A DNA stretch of 64,000 nt, from the NCBI GenBank assembly GCA_036499825.1, contig DASYCZ010000043.1, positions 1 to 64,000 on the forward strand, in the 5' to 3' direction. Position numbers and translations under genes: made by a program. Source of the DNA: Paradevosia sp036499825. Its GTDB lineage: Bacteria; Pseudomonadota; Alphaproteobacteria; Rhizobiales; Devosiaceae. Below the pieces are notes generated by a model. The model ran no database searches and was not told the DNA's origin. It saw nothing but the letters and a program-made list of their open reading frames with translations. Below, in pieces: positions 33,188 through 41,952 of the stretch (the first letter of the stretch is position 1; the number at the start of each line of letters is the position of its first letter).

Positions 33188-34489
33188 ATGAGCGCCGCCG
33201 CGTCACTTCCGCTCTTTCCGCATTTCTTCACCGACTCCGTGGCGCAGGCCGATCCGGAAATCGCTGCGGCCATCCAGTCCGAGCTTGGCCGCCAGCGGAG
33301 CGAGATCGAGTTGATCGCCTCCGAGAATATCGTGTCGAGGGCCGTGCTCGAGGCGCAGGGGTCGATCATGACCAACAAGTATGCCGAGGGCTATCCGGGC
33401 CGGCGCTACTATGGTGGCTGCCAGTATGTCGATATCGCCGAGAACCTGGCGATCGAGCGGGCCAAGGCGCTGTTTGACGTCGGTTTCGTCAATGTGCAGC
33501 CCAACTCAGGCAGCCAGGCCAACCAGGGTGTCTACCAGGCCCTGCTGCAGCCGGGTGACACCATTTTGGGCATGAGCCTCGATGGCGGCGGGCACTTGAC
33601 GCATGGCGCCAAGCCGAATCAATCCGGGAAATGGTTCAATGCCGTCCAGTATGGCGTCCGCAAGCAGGATGGCCGCGTGGATATGGAGGAGATGCGCGCC
33701 CTGGCGCTGCAGCACCGTCCGAAGCTGATCGTGGCCGGCTTCTCGGCCTATTCGCGTTTCATGGATTGGGCCGCCTTCCGCGCCGTCGCCGACGAGATCG
33801 GTGCCATCCTGATGGTGGATATGGCCCACGTTGCCGGTCTTGTGGCCGGCGGCGTCTATCCGAGCCCGTTCCCGCACGCCCACATTGCCACGACCACCAC
33901 GCACAAGACGCTGCGCGGCCCGCGTGGCGGCATGATCCTCACCAATGACGAGGATCTGGCCAAGAAGATCAACTCGGCCATCTTCCCTGGCATCCAGGGT
34001 GGCCCGCTGATGCACGTCATCGCCGCCAAGGCCGTGGCGTTCAAGGAAGCACAGTCCGGCGAGTTCAAGATCTATGCCCGACAGGTCGTCGCCAATGCCA
34101 AGGTGTTGGCTGAAACGCTCATGCGCGGCGGTCTCGATATCGTCACGGGTGGTACCGACAATCACCTCATGCTCGTGGACCTCCGTCCCAAGAAGGTGAC
34201 CGGCAAGGCCGCCGAGAAGTCGCTGGAGCGCGCTCACATCACCACCAACAAGAATGCCGTGCCGTTCGATCCGGAAAAGCCGGCGATCACCTCCGGCATT
34301 CGCGTCGGTACCCCGGCGGCCACCTCGCGCGGTTTCCAGGAAGCCGAGTTCAAGCTGGTCGGGGAGCTGATGGTGGAAGTGCTCGACGGCCTTGCGGCCA
34401 ACGGCGAAGAGAACAACGGCAGCGTCGAGGCTGCCGTTCGCGACAAGGTCGCCAAGCTTACGGCGTCCTTCCCCATTTACGAGGGCTGA
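33188..34489 (+). CDS. glyA: Serine hydroxymethyltransferase
   Basis: Encodes 433 residues from the ATG at 33188, with TGGGGA upstream; ATGs further upstream would extend an unconserved leader. It interconverts serine and glycine with tetrahydrofolate. E-L-I-A-S-E-N near residue 38, T-N-K-Y-A-E-G-Y-P near 60, D-M-A-H-V-A-G-L near 207 and the PLP Lys in T-T-T-T-H-K-T-L-R-G-P-R near 236 are all present. The nrdR-rib operon follows at 8 nt. Confidence 0.97.
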   Translation: MSAAASLPLFPHFFTDSVAQADPEIAAAIQSELGRQRSEIELIASENIVSRAVLEAQGSIMTNKYAEGYPGRRYYGGCQYVDIAENLAIERAKALFDVGFVNVQPNSGSQANQGVYQALLQPGDTILGMSLDGGGHLTHGAKPNQSGKWFNAVQYGVRKQDGRVDMEEMRALALQHRPKLIVAGFSAYSRFMDWAAFRAVADEIGAILMVDMAHVAGLVAGGVYPSPFPHAHIATTTTHKTLRGPRGGMILTNDEDLAKKINSAIFPGIQGGPLMHVIAAKAVAFKEAQSGEFKIYARQVVANAKVLAETLMRGGLDIVTGGTDNHLMLVDLRPKKVTGKAAEKSLERAHITTNKNAVPFDPEKPAITSGIRVGTPAATSRGFQEAEFKLVGELMVEVLDGLAANGEENNGSVEAAVRDKVAKLTASFPIYEG

Positions 34490-34497
34490 TCCAGCCG

Positions 34498-34977
34498 ATG
34501 CGTTGTCCCTATTGCGGAAACGAGGATACCCAGGTCAAGGACAGCCGTCCCACCGAGGATTCCAGCGCCATCCGCCGTCGCCGAATTTGCAATGCCTGTG
34601 GGGGTCGCTTTACCACTTTCGAGCGCGTGCAACTGCGCGAGCTGGTCGTGGTCAAGAAGTCGGGACGCAAGGTACCCTTTGATCGCGAGAAGCTGGCGCG
34701 TTCGGTCTATACGGCCCTGCGCAAGCGCGCGGTGGAACCGGAGCGTATCGAGCGCATGATCTCGGGTGTCGTGCGGCAGTTGGAAAGCCTGGGCGATGTC
34801 GAGGTGACCTCGGAACAGATCGGCCAATATGTGATGGAAGGCCTCAAGGGGCTCGATGACGTCGCCTTCGTCCGCTTTGCCTCGGTTTACAAGAACTTCT
34901 CGGCCGCCGACGATTTCCGCTCTTTCCTGACTGCGCTCGGTGCGGATGCAGCCGCTGCTGCATCCGACGACGATTGA
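34498..34977 (+). CDS. nrdR: Transcriptional repressor NrdR
   Basis: Encodes 159 residues. A zinc ribbon uses Cys3, Cys6, Cys31 and Cys34, with R-R-R-R-I-C-N-A-C in front of an ATP-cone domain (about 47-137, V-V-K-K-S-G-R-K-V-P-F-D-R-E-K). NrdR senses dATP/ATP and represses ribonucleotide reductase genes, which are not in the window. The TTGA junction makes ribD start inside its stop. The Ala/Asp-rich tail is unremarkable. Confidence 0.96.
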   Translation: MRCPYCGNEDTQVKDSRPTEDSSAIRRRRICNACGGRFTTFERVQLRELVVVKKSGRKVPFDREKLARSVYTALRKRAVEPERIERMISGVVRQLESLGDVEVTSEQIGQYVMEGLKGLDDVAFVRFASVYKNFSAADDFRSFLTALGADAAAAASDDD

Positions 34978-36065
34978 GCGAACTGGCCGCTGACGACCGG
35001 CGCTGGCTCGACGCTGCTGTAGCCCTGGCCGAACCGCGGCTCGGCACCACTGCCGACAATCCCACTGTCGGCGCCATTGTGGTCGATGCCGCAACGAACG
35101 CCATACTCGGGCAGGGGGTGACCGCCTCAGGCGGTCGTCCCCATGCCGAACCGCAGGCGCTGGACCAGGCTGGTGCCGCTGCGCGGGGCGCAACGCTTTA
35201 TGTGACGCTCGAGCCCTGCAACCACTGGGGCCGGACACCACCCTGTGCGGACGCCGTACTCCGCGCCGGTATTGCGCGCGTCGTCATCGGTATTGCCGAT
35301 CCTGACCCGCGGACCGCGGGCGAAAGCATTCTCCGGCTGCGCGCCGCCGGGCTCGAAACGGTGCTGGCCGACCACGAGGCCTCGCGGCGGCTGCATGAGG
35401 GGCACATCGCCAAAAAGCTTCTGGGGCGGCCTTTCGTTACCGCCAAGCTGGCGGTCTCCGCCGACGGCATGATTGGCCGCACAGGCCAGGCCAACATCCC
35501 TATCACCGGCGAGGACGCCCGGCGTTGGACGCATCTGCAGCGCGCACGGTCCGATGCGGTGCTGGTGGGCGGCGCCACGGCCAACATCGATAACCCGCAA
35601 CTTACCGTAAGGCTGCCGGGTCTGGAGGACCGCCGGCCCCTGCGCCTTGTTCTGGCCGGACGCGAACGCCTCCTGCCAGGCCTGAATCTATTTGCCAGCC
35701 GATCGACACAACCCAGTGTCGTCATTGGACTTGCGGAAACGCCTGTGCCTTCCGGAATAGAGCTGCTACCGGTCGCCGGTGGCAGGCGCCCCGATCTGGC
35801 GCTCGCCATGACGGCCCTGGGCGATCGCGGCATCGGCCGGCTTCTGGTCGAGGGCGGCGCCGTACTGACCGCCGCCCTGCTGGAGGCGGGTTTGGTCGAT
35901 CGTTTCCACCTGCTGACCAGCAACCGCGTCATCGGTGATGGGGGGCTGCCGGCAACGGCACACGGAACCATGCAGGAGCGCATGGCTGCTGCGGGGTTCA
36001 CGCTGGTTGACCGCAAGCCGCTGGGCGTGGATAACCTCCACACTTTCGAGCGCCAACAGGTTTGA
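34974..36065 (+). CDS. ribD: Bifunctional riboflavin deaminase/reductase RibD
   Basis: Encodes 363 residues from a TTG that overlaps the nrdR stop. The deaminase half has the zinc ligands His57 in H-A-E-P-Q-A-L and Cys82/Cys91 in P-C-N-H-W-G-R-T-P-P-C. The reductase half starts near 150 with F-V-T-A-K-L-A-V-S-A-D-G-M-I and has D-A-V-L-V-G-G-A-T-A-N-I-D-N-P-x-L-T-V-R and L-V-E-G-G-A. It performs two steps from GTP-derived pyrimidine to the lumazine precursor. ribA/ribB are not in the window. Confidence 0.95.
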   Translation: MSELAADDRRWLDAAVALAEPRLGTTADNPTVGAIVVDAATNAILGQGVTASGGRPHAEPQALDQAGAAARGATLYVTLEPCNHWGRTPPCADAVLRAGIARVVIGIADPDPRTAGESILRLRAAGLETVLADHEASRRLHEGHIAKKLLGRPFVTAKLAVSADGMIGRTGQANIPITGEDARRWTHLQRARSDAVLVGGATANIDNPQLTVRLPGLEDRRPLRLVLAGRERLLPGLNLFASRSTQPSVVIGLAETPVPSGIELLPVAGGRRPDLALAMTALGDRGIGRLLVEGGAVLTAALLEAGLVDRFHLLTSNRVIGDGGLPATAHGTMQERMAAAGFTLVDRKPLGVDNLHTFERQQV

Positions 36066-36068
36066 AAC

Positions 36069-36695
36069 ATGTTTACCGGCATCGTTACCGACGTAGGGCG
36101 CCTGCTGAAAGCCGATGATCGCAATGACGGTCGGCTGCTCCGTATCGGTACGGTTTACGACCCCGCGGGCATCGACCTTGGCGCTTCGATCACCGTCGAC
36201 GGCATCTGCCTGACCGTGACCGACAAGGGCGTCGCAGAGGCCGGCAACTGGTTCGAAGTCTTTGCCGCCATGGAAACGCTCGGTGTCACCGAAGTCGGCA
36301 AATGGACGGTCGGCCGCCGCGTCAATCTTGAACGTTCGCTCAAGATCGGCGACGAACTCGGTGGCCACATCGTGTCCGGTCACATCGACGGCATGGCCGA
36401 GATCGTCGGCAAGGATGTCACCGGCGAACAGATTACCTTCTTCTTCTCGGTCGCGCCCGATATCGCGCAGTTCATTGCCAAAAAGGGGAGTGTCGCCCTT
36501 AACGGCACTTCTCTCACCGTCAATTCCGTCGACGGCAATCGCTTCAGCGTTCACCTCATCCCCTATACGGTGGAAGTGACCTCCTGGGGCGACTATGGTG
36601 TCGGCGATCACGTCAACATTGAAGTCGATCCGATGGCGCGCTACGCCGCCCGGCTCTTCGAAACGCTCGGCGCCACCGCCGCTACAAGGAACTGA
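36069..36695 (+). CDS. ribE: Riboflavin synthase, alpha chain
   Basis: Encodes 208 residues made of two tandem lumazine-binding domains. The first begins M-F-T-G-I-V-T-D-V-G; the second repeats G-H-I-V-S-G-H-I-D-G near residue 98 and has G-S-V-A-L-N-G-T-S-L-T-V-N. It converts two 6,7-dimethyl-8-ribityllumazine to riboflavin plus the pyrimidine. It starts 3 nt after ribD and ends 2 nt before ribH. No FMN riboswitch was seen ahead of the operon. Confidence 0.96.
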   Translation: MFTGIVTDVGRLLKADDRNDGRLLRIGTVYDPAGIDLGASITVDGICLTVTDKGVAEAGNWFEVFAAMETLGVTEVGKWTVGRRVNLERSLKIGDELGGHIVSGHIDGMAEIVGKDVTGEQITFFFSVAPDIAQFIAKKGSVALNGTSLTVNSVDGNRFSVHLIPYTVEVTSWGDYGVGDHVNIEVDPMARYAARLFETLGATAATRN

Positions 36696-36697
36696 CC

Positions 36698-37150
36698 ATG
36701 GCCAAGGGCCCGCACCTCCTCATTATCGAAGCACGCTTTTACGAAGATATGGCCGACGAGCTGGCGCGTGGCGCCGAGAATGCGCTGACGGCTTCGGGGG
36801 CGACCTTCGACCGGATTTCGGTTCCGGGCGTACTCGAGATACCCGCCGCCTTGTCGATGGTCCTGCGCGCCGAAAAGAAGGGCAGGGCGGCCGCCTATGA
36901 CGGCTATGTGGCGCTCGGCTGCGTCATTCGCGGGGAGACCACGCATTATGATATCGTCTCCAACGAAAGCGCTCGCGCCCTGATGGATCTGGCGGTCGAG
37001 CATCGCCTGGCCCTCGGCAATGGCATCCAGACCGTCGAGAATGATGAACAGGCCTGGGCCCGGGTCAAGATTTCCGAAAAGAACAAGGGTGGCGCTGCCG
37101 CCCGCGCGGCACTCGCCATGATTGCGCTCAACACCGAACTCGGGGCCTGA
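36698..37150 (+). CDS. ribH: 6,7-dimethyl-8-ribityllumazine synthase
   Basis: Encodes 150 residues. I-I-E-A-R-F-Y near 10, V-P-G-V-L-E-I-P-A-A near 47 and G-C-V-I-R-G-E-T-T-H-Y-D-I-V near 77 are the substrate and phosphate motifs, with the catalytic His in T-T-H-Y. It makes the lumazine used by RibE, usually as a pentamer or 60-mer. The nusB gene follows immediately, the common alphaproteobacterial order. Confidence 0.96.
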   Translation: MAKGPHLLIIEARFYEDMADELARGAENALTASGATFDRISVPGVLEIPAALSMVLRAEKKGRAAAYDGYVALGCVIRGETTHYDIVSNESARALMDLAVEHRLALGNGIQTVENDEQAWARVKISEKNKGGAAARAALAMIALNTELGA

Positions 37151-37151
37151 G

Positions 37152-37637
37152 GTGGGCGAGCCCACCAAACGCGCCGCTACCGGCGATCGTCCCGCCAATC
37201 AGCGCGGGGCAGCCCGGCTGGCAGCGGTGCAGGCGCTTTATCAGATGGATATCGGGCGGCAGACGCTCGAGGATACGCTGGCGCAGTTCAACACCCATCA
37301 TCTGGGGCGCGAGATCGAGGGTGAGCAGTATCTGCCCGCCGATGCGGATTTCTTCCGTCAGATTCTCACGGGCGTCGTCCGCCACCAGCGCGAGCTCGAT
37401 CCGGCAATCGATGCCGCTTTGACCGACGGCTGGCCCGTCACGCGCGTCGATGCGACGCTGCGGGCCATCCTGCGGGCTGGGGCGTGGGAATTGCTACGCC
37501 GCCAGGATATCCCGGGCCGCGTCGTCATTACCGAATATGTGGATATTGCGAAGGCCTTCTACGAAGACGACGCGCCAGGTCTCGTCAATGGCGTGCTGGA
37601 CAAGCTTATCCGCGAAGCCAAGCACCCCAATCCCTGA
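37152..37637 (+). CDS. nusB: Transcription antitermination factor NusB
   Basis: Encodes 161 residues from the GTG at 37152, just after the ribH stop. A-A-R-L-A-A-V-Q-A-L-Y-Q-M-D, T-R-V-D-A-T-L-R-A-I-L-R-A-G-A-W-E-L and I-N/T-E-Y-V-D-I-A-K-A-F-Y motifs define the all-helical NusB fold. It binds boxA RNA with NusE during rRNA antitermination. An earlier ATG inside ribH is possible but adds an unlikely leader. Confidence 0.94.
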   Translation: MGEPTKRAATGDRPANQRGAARLAAVQALYQMDIGRQTLEDTLAQFNTHHLGREIEGEQYLPADADFFRQILTGVVRHQRELDPAIDAALTDGWPVTRVDATLRAILRAGAWELLRRQDIPGRVVITEYVDIAKAFYEDDAPGLVNGVLDKLIREAKHPNP

Positions 37638-37651
37638 CCGTCGTCCCGCGT

Positions 37652-37680
37652 TGCATTGCCCGCCTGAAGTGGGCAATGCA
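37652..37680. terminator. Hairpin between convergent nusB and bamE
   Basis: The perfect 10-bp stem TGCATTGCCC/GGGCAATGCA encloses a 9-nt loop. No strong T-run follows on either side, so termination may be weak or factor-assisted. It lies 14 nt after nusB. Confidence 0.55.
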
Positions 37681-37691
37681 GTTTGAGCCTA

Positions 37692-38159
37692 TCAGCCGCC
37701 GCTGCTGCTGGTGACCGACGACATGATCGAATCGATGAACGTCTTGTCCTGGCCGAACGACGGCGTCCGGCGGGAATCGATGGCGATCGTGCGGCCATCC
37801 TTGACGCCGTAGAGCGCAGTGTCCTTCACCTTGCCCTTCTGGTCGAAATAGATCGCAAGCACGCGGCGATCCTTGATCGTGCTGACGCCGAAGGCAGTGT
37901 CGGCGACCTTGGTCTCGACGTAGTAATAGGCGCTCTCATTGCCGAAGGTGCTGGTGGTCTGCGGCGAACCGAGGACCACGTTCACCAGTTCGCGGCTCTG
38001 GCCGACGCGAATCTGCGCCAGGGCGTCATCGGAGATTTCGTAACCGGTCGTATGGGTCGTGATGAAACCACCGGTAGTCGAACAGCCGGCCACGGCGCCG
38101 CCCAGGAGCAGCACTATGGCAAGCGGAGCAAGGCGTCCGGTGAGGGCATTCAAGGACAT
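37692..38159 (-). CDS. bamE: Outer-membrane assembly lipoprotein BamE
   Basis: Encodes 155 residues with a type II signal and lipobox V-A-G-C, the lipidated residue being Cys26. Y-E-I-S-D-D-A-L-A-Q-I-R-V-G-Q-S-R-E-L-V-N-V-V-L-G-S-P is the BamE/SmpA pattern, and a second half has beta-strands (R-R-V-L-A-I-Y-F-D). It is a BAM-complex lipoprotein assisting beta-barrel insertion. The Ser-rich C-terminal tail is unconserved. Confidence 0.92.
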   Translation of the reverse strand: MSLNALTGRLAPLAIVLLLGGAVAGCSTTGGFITTHTTGYEISDDALAQIRVGQSRELVNVVLGSPQTTSTFGNESAYYYVETKVADTAFGVSTIKDRRVLAIYFDQKGKVKDTALYGVKDGRTIAIDSRRTPSFGQDKTFIDSIMSSVTSSSGG

Positions 38160-38303
38160 GAATTTGACTTTCCCGATGGCACTCGACTATAGGCACGCCC
38201 GAAGGCGACGTTTGATCTGATACAGATCGCCGGATGTTTAGCCGTCATTGGGTCCCTCTGGCAAGCAGCCAGCGGCCCCGCGATCACCAGCCGAGCGCGA
38301 ACC

Positions 38304-38831
38304 ATGATCTTCTCGTTGTTCCGGAAAAACACTGACACACCACAAGTTTACGCCGTCTATAACGCCATTGTGGCGCAATCCCGGCAGCAGAAATTCTATG
38401 CCGAATGGGGCGTTCCCGACACGGTGACCGGCCGCTTCGACATGATTTCCCTGCATATGGCGCTCCTGTTCAGGCGCCTGCGCTCTGAGGACAAGGCGGT
38501 CAAGGCGTTCAGCCAGGCGGTGTTCGACCTGTTTTTCAGCGATATGGACCGGTCTTTGCGCGAGATGGGTGTCGGCGATCTCTCCATCGCCAAGCGTATC
38601 CAGAAGATGGGCAATCTGTTTTTCGGTTTTCTCGCCAGCATCAATGCGGCCATGGACACCAGGAACGTTCAGGCCCTTGAAGACGTGCTGTCGCGCAATA
38701 TTTATGCCGGCATGGAGGCGCCGCCGGTGCGTCTTCTCGCCCAATACATGATTTCAGAGTCCGAATTTCTGGAGGCCCAGTCCGTGGCCGCCATCGTTTC
38801 CGGGCAATTGTCGATGAACGACGCCGCATGA
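38304..38831 (+). CDS. Ubiquinol-cytochrome c chaperone (Cbp3/UQCC1) family protein
   Basis: Encodes 175 residues, mostly helical. Y-A-E-W-G-V-P-D-T-V-T-G-R-F-D-M-I-S-L-H-M, F-D-L-F-F-S-D-M-D-R-S-L-R-E-M-G-V-G-D and I-A-K-R-I-Q-K-M-G-N are the conserved family blocks. The mitochondrial homologue helps assemble cytochrome b of complex III. It overlaps the yceD-like gene by 4 nt (ATGA), as in many Alphaproteobacteria. Confidence 0.92.
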   Translation: MIFSLFRKNTDTPQVYAVYNAIVAQSRQQKFYAEWGVPDTVTGRFDMISLHMALLFRRLRSEDKAVKAFSQAVFDLFFSDMDRSLREMGVGDLSIAKRIQKMGNLFFGFLASINAAMDTRNVQALEDVLSRNIYAGMEAPPVRLLAQYMISESEFLEAQSVAAIVSGQLSMNDAA

Positions 38832-39379
38832 CCGATCGCCAGACGACCCCGCCGATGCTCGATGCCAGCATCCGTATCGATCACCTGCCGCCGGAAGGGC
38901 GGGGGCTCAAGCTTGTCACCACCGTCGAGCAGCGGACCGCCATCGCCGAGCGGCTGCAGGTGTCTGCAGTGGAAAGCCTCGATGCCGATCTTCAGGCGGT
39001 GAAATTCCGCGGCGGCATCAGGGTGTTCGGGCGGCTGCGCGCCGTTGTGGTGCAGCCCTGCGTTGTCACTTTTGTGCCAGTTACGCAGGCTATAGATGAG
39101 CCGGTAGAACGCATCTTTCTGCCGACGACCGCAGCAGCAAAGGGCCGGGACGAGGTATTCGTCGATGTGGATGAGGAAGACGAGCCGGACTATTTCGACG
39201 GGCCGGAGGCCGATCTCAGCGAATTGATTATCGAGAGCCTGGCGCTGGCGATTGACCCCTATCCACGCGCACCCGGCGCCAGTGTCGGCGCCCTGGATGT
39301 AAAACTCGACAAGGACGAACCGGAATCGCCATTCGCCCGCCTCAAAGCCTTGCGAGACGACGGCGACAAGGAACCTTGA
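38828..39379 (+). CDS. yceD: YceD-family (DUF177) protein
   Basis: Encodes 183 residues. Q-P-C-V-V-T-F-V-P-V near residue 77, a D/E-rich central stretch (V-D-V-D-E-E-D-E-P-D) and L-S-E-L-I-I-E-S-L-A-L-A-I-D-P-Y-P-R are the DUF177 signature; it ends S-P-F-A-R-L-K-A-L. The family is linked to 23S rRNA and ribosome assembly and usually sits before rpmF and plsX. Here rpmF is missing and plsX follows directly, as usual in this order. Confidence 0.93.
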   Translation: MTDRQTTPPMLDASIRIDHLPPEGRGLKLVTTVEQRTAIAERLQVSAVESLDADLQAVKFRGGIRVFGRLRAVVVQPCVVTFVPVTQAIDEPVERIFLPTTAAAKGRDEVFVDVDEEDEPDYFDGPEADLSELIIESLALAIDPYPRAPGASVGALDVKLDKDEPESPFARLKALRDDGDKEP

Positions 39380-39491
39380 GGGCCGCCTTTAAGCCCTCGC
39401 GACGAACCGCCACACATAGCCACGGGACTTGCGCCGACCCGGTGATCGGGTATCTTGGCGCCTCGCCACCGAGGCCGGAAAACAAGCCGAT

Positions 39492-40559
39492 ATGAACGAT
39501 ACGATTAGAATCTCGGTGGATGCCATGGGCGGCGACAACGGCCCCCATGTGGCAATCCAGGGGGCCGAGCTGGCTCTTCGGGAGCGTAAGAATACGAGCT
39601 TCATTTTCCACGGGCGAAAAGAGGTTCTCGAACCTCTGCTGGCTGAGTTTCCCAAGCTCAAGGCGGCCTCCGAAATCCGCCATTCCGACAATGTCATCGC
39701 CATGGACGAGAAGCCGAGCCAGGCCCTGCGCAAGGGGCGCGGTAATTCCTCGATGTGGGCGGCGCTGCAGTCTGTGAAGGATGGCGAAGCGGATGTGGCA
39801 GTATCGGGCGGTAACACCGGCGCGCTGATGGCCATGGCCACCTTCTGCCTGCGCCCCATGGAGGGCATCTCGCGGCCCGCCATCGCTGCGATCTGGCCCA
39901 CGCTGCGCTCCGATATCATCGTGCTCGACGTTGGCGCCACGGTCGGCGGCGACGCCAAGCAGCTCGTCGACTTCTCGATTCTGGGTGCCGCACTGGCGCG
40001 GGCACTGTTCGATCAGGAATCGCCAACGGTTGGCCTGCTCAATGTCGGCACCGAAGAGGTCAAGGGACTCGAAACCGTCAAGGACGCGGCCCGCATGCTG
40101 ACCCAGGCCAGCGGTGCCGGCTTCACCTATCACGGCTTCGTCGAAGGCGACGACATCGGGCGGGGCACCACCGATGTCGTGGTCACCGAAGGCTTCACCG
40201 GTAATATCGTGCTCAAGACCGCCGAAGGCACCGCCCGGCAGGTCGCGGGATATCTGCGTGCCGCGCTCAGCGCCAATTTCATGTCGCGTCTCGGCGCGCT
40301 GCTGGCCTCGCAGGCGCTGACGGCGCTCAAGCGCAAGATGGATCCGCGCACAGTGAATGGCGGCGTTTTCCTTGGCCTCAACGGCATCGTCATCAAGAGC
40401 CATGGCGGCACCGACGAAGTTGGTTACAAAAGCGCGCTGGGCCTCGCTTACGACATGGCGCGCAGCCGCCTCATCGACAAGATTTCCGAAGGGATGTCGC
40501 GTTTCCCGCCTATCGTGGAAGCCCGGGCCGCCCCAGAACCGGAGGCTAAACCGGCGTGA
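39492..40559 (+). CDS. plsX: Phosphate acyltransferase PlsX
   Basis: Encodes 355 residues from the ATG at 39492. I-S-V-D-A-M-G-G-D-N-G-P near 6, S-G-G-N-T-G-A-L near 103 and D-V-G-A-T near 152 are conserved. It makes acyl-phosphate from acyl-ACP, the donor for PlsY in phospholipid synthesis. E-G-F-T-G-N-I-V-L-K and S-H-G-G-T-D later in the chain also fit. Its stop overlaps the fabH GTG. Confidence 0.96.
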   Translation: MNDTIRISVDAMGGDNGPHVAIQGAELALRERKNTSFIFHGRKEVLEPLLAEFPKLKAASEIRHSDNVIAMDEKPSQALRKGRGNSSMWAALQSVKDGEADVAVSGGNTGALMAMATFCLRPMEGISRPAIAAIWPTLRSDIIVLDVGATVGGDAKQLVDFSILGAALARALFDQESPTVGLLNVGTEEVKGLETVKDAARMLTQASGAGFTYHGFVEGDDIGRGTTDVVVTEGFTGNIVLKTAEGTARQVAGYLRAALSANFMSRLGALLASQALTALKRKMDPRTVNGGVFLGLNGIVIKSHGGTDEVGYKSALGLAYDMARSRLIDKISEGMSRFPPIVEARAAPEPEAKPA

Positions 40560-41521
40560 CTGAAATGCGTTCTATCGTGCGCGGCGTGGGCGGTTATCTC
40601 CCCCAGCGCATCATGACTAATGAAGAACTATCCCGGCAGGTCGATACCTCCGACGAGTGGATCGTGCAGCGCACCGGCATCCGCCAGCGGCATCTGGCGG
40701 CCGAGGGCGAACTGACCTCCGACCTCGCGACGGCCGCCGCACGCAAGGCTCTCGACGCCGCCGGCGTGACGGTTGCCGACATCGACCTCATCATCGTGGC
40801 CACGACCACGCCCGACATGACGTTTCCGGCTACCGCAGCAGTGGTGCAGCAGAAACTGGAGATGCATCACGGCAGTGCGTTCGACCTGCAGGCCGTCTGC
40901 TCCGGTTTCGTCTATGGCGTGGCGACTGCCGATAGTTTTCTCAAGAACGGCCTCGCCAAGCGCGCGCTCGTCATCGGCGCGGAAACCTTCACGCGCCTCA
41001 TCGACTGGAACGACCGCACTACCTGTGTGCTGTTCGGCGATGGCGCCGGTGCCGCCGTCCTCGAGCTTGGCAACGACCAGGGGCGGGGTATTCTGGCATC
41101 CAGCCTCCGTTCCGACGGCCATCACTGGAACAAGCTCTATACCGACGGCGGCCCGTCCTCGACGCTGAGCATGGGTCATGTCCGCATGGAGGGGAAGGAA
41201 GTCTTCAAGCACGCCGTCGGCATGATCACCGACGTGGTGCATTCCGTATTCGACGCCACGGGCTATACGGTCGACGATCTCGACTGGTTCGTGCCCCACC
41301 AGGCCAATAAGCGCATCATCGACGGTGCGGGCGTCAAGCTCGGCATTCCGCCCGAAAAGGTGGTGCTCACCGTCGACCAGCATGCCAACACCTCGGCGGC
41401 CTCCGTGCCGCTGGCTCTGAGCGTCGCTGTGGCCGATGGGCGCATCAAGCCCGGCGACCTCGTCATGCTCGAAGCCATGGGCGGTGGCTTCACCTGGGGT
41501 GCTTCGCTCATCCGCTGGTGA
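40556..41521 (+). CDS. fabH: 3-oxoacyl-[ACP] synthase III
   Basis: Encodes 321 residues from the GTG at 40556 (an ATG at 40565 is possible). The catalytic triad is Cys115 in Q-A-V-C-S-G-F-V-Y-G, His in V-P-H-Q-A-N-K-R-I near 245, and Asn in H-A-N-T-S-A-A-S near 275. It starts fatty-acid synthesis by condensing acetyl-CoA with malonyl-ACP. It overlaps plsX and precedes ihfA by about 95 nt. Confidence 0.97.
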   Translation: MTEMRSIVRGVGGYLPQRIMTNEELSRQVDTSDEWIVQRTGIRQRHLAAEGELTSDLATAAARKALDAAGVTVADIDLIIVATTTPDMTFPATAAVVQQKLEMHHGSAFDLQAVCSGFVYGVATADSFLKNGLAKRALVIGAETFTRLIDWNDRTTCVLFGDGAGAAVLELGNDQGRGILASSLRSDGHHWNKLYTDGGPSSTLSMGHVRMEGKEVFKHAVGMITDVVHSVFDATGYTVDDLDWFVPHQANKRIIDGAGVKLGIPPEKVVLTVDQHANTSAASVPLALSVAVADGRIKPGDLVMLEAMGGGFTWGASLIRW

Positions 41522-41615
41522 GCGCATTGACCGCTGCCTCCACTGAGGTCTAGTCTGAAAAATGCCGGGGGCGGAGGGGCTTGCCCGGAACGGTGGCGTC
41601 GAAACGGGGGTGCGA

Positions 41616-41927
41616 ATGGCACAGAAAACGGTGACGCGGGCAGATTTGGCTGAAGCGGTATATGAAGCCGTGGGCCTGTCCCGTACCGAATCGGCCGAAC
41701 TGGTCGAGCGGGTTCTGGACATGATTGCAGACGCTCTTGTGCAAGGAGAGAACGTCAAACTTTCGTCTTTTGGTTCGTTTCAGGTACGTTCAAAGAACGA
41801 ACGAATCGGGCGGAATCCTAAGACGGGAGAGGAAGTTCCCATCTTGCCGCGACAGGTTCTGGTGTTCAAACCCAGCAACGTGTTGAAATCGAAGATCAAC
41901 AAATCTATGGTTCGTGCTGGAAAATAA
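41616..41927 (+). CDS. ihfA: Integration host factor, alpha subunit
   Basis: Encodes 103 residues from the ATG at 41616, preceded by a G-rich ribosome-binding site. T-V-T-R-A-D-L-A-E-A-V near the start, V-K-L-S-S-F-G-S-F near 46, and the DNA-arm G-R-N-P-K-T-G-E-E-V near 68 identify IhfA rather than HU. It bends DNA as a heterodimer with IhfB, whose gene is elsewhere. Confidence 0.95.
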   Translation: MAQKTVTRADLAEAVYEAVGLSRTESAELVERVLDMIADALVQGENVKLSSFGSFQVRSKNERIGRNPKTGEEVPILPRQVLVFKPSNVLKSKINKSMVRAGK

Positions 41928-41952
41928 CAGTTTCTTCCTATGAGGCTGCAGG

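Noticed and set aside
36069..36695. Possible FMN riboswitch for the riboflavin genes.
   Set aside because: The rib genes are embedded in a dense operon with 2-4 nt gaps after nrdR, leaving no room for one, and none was seen before glyA.
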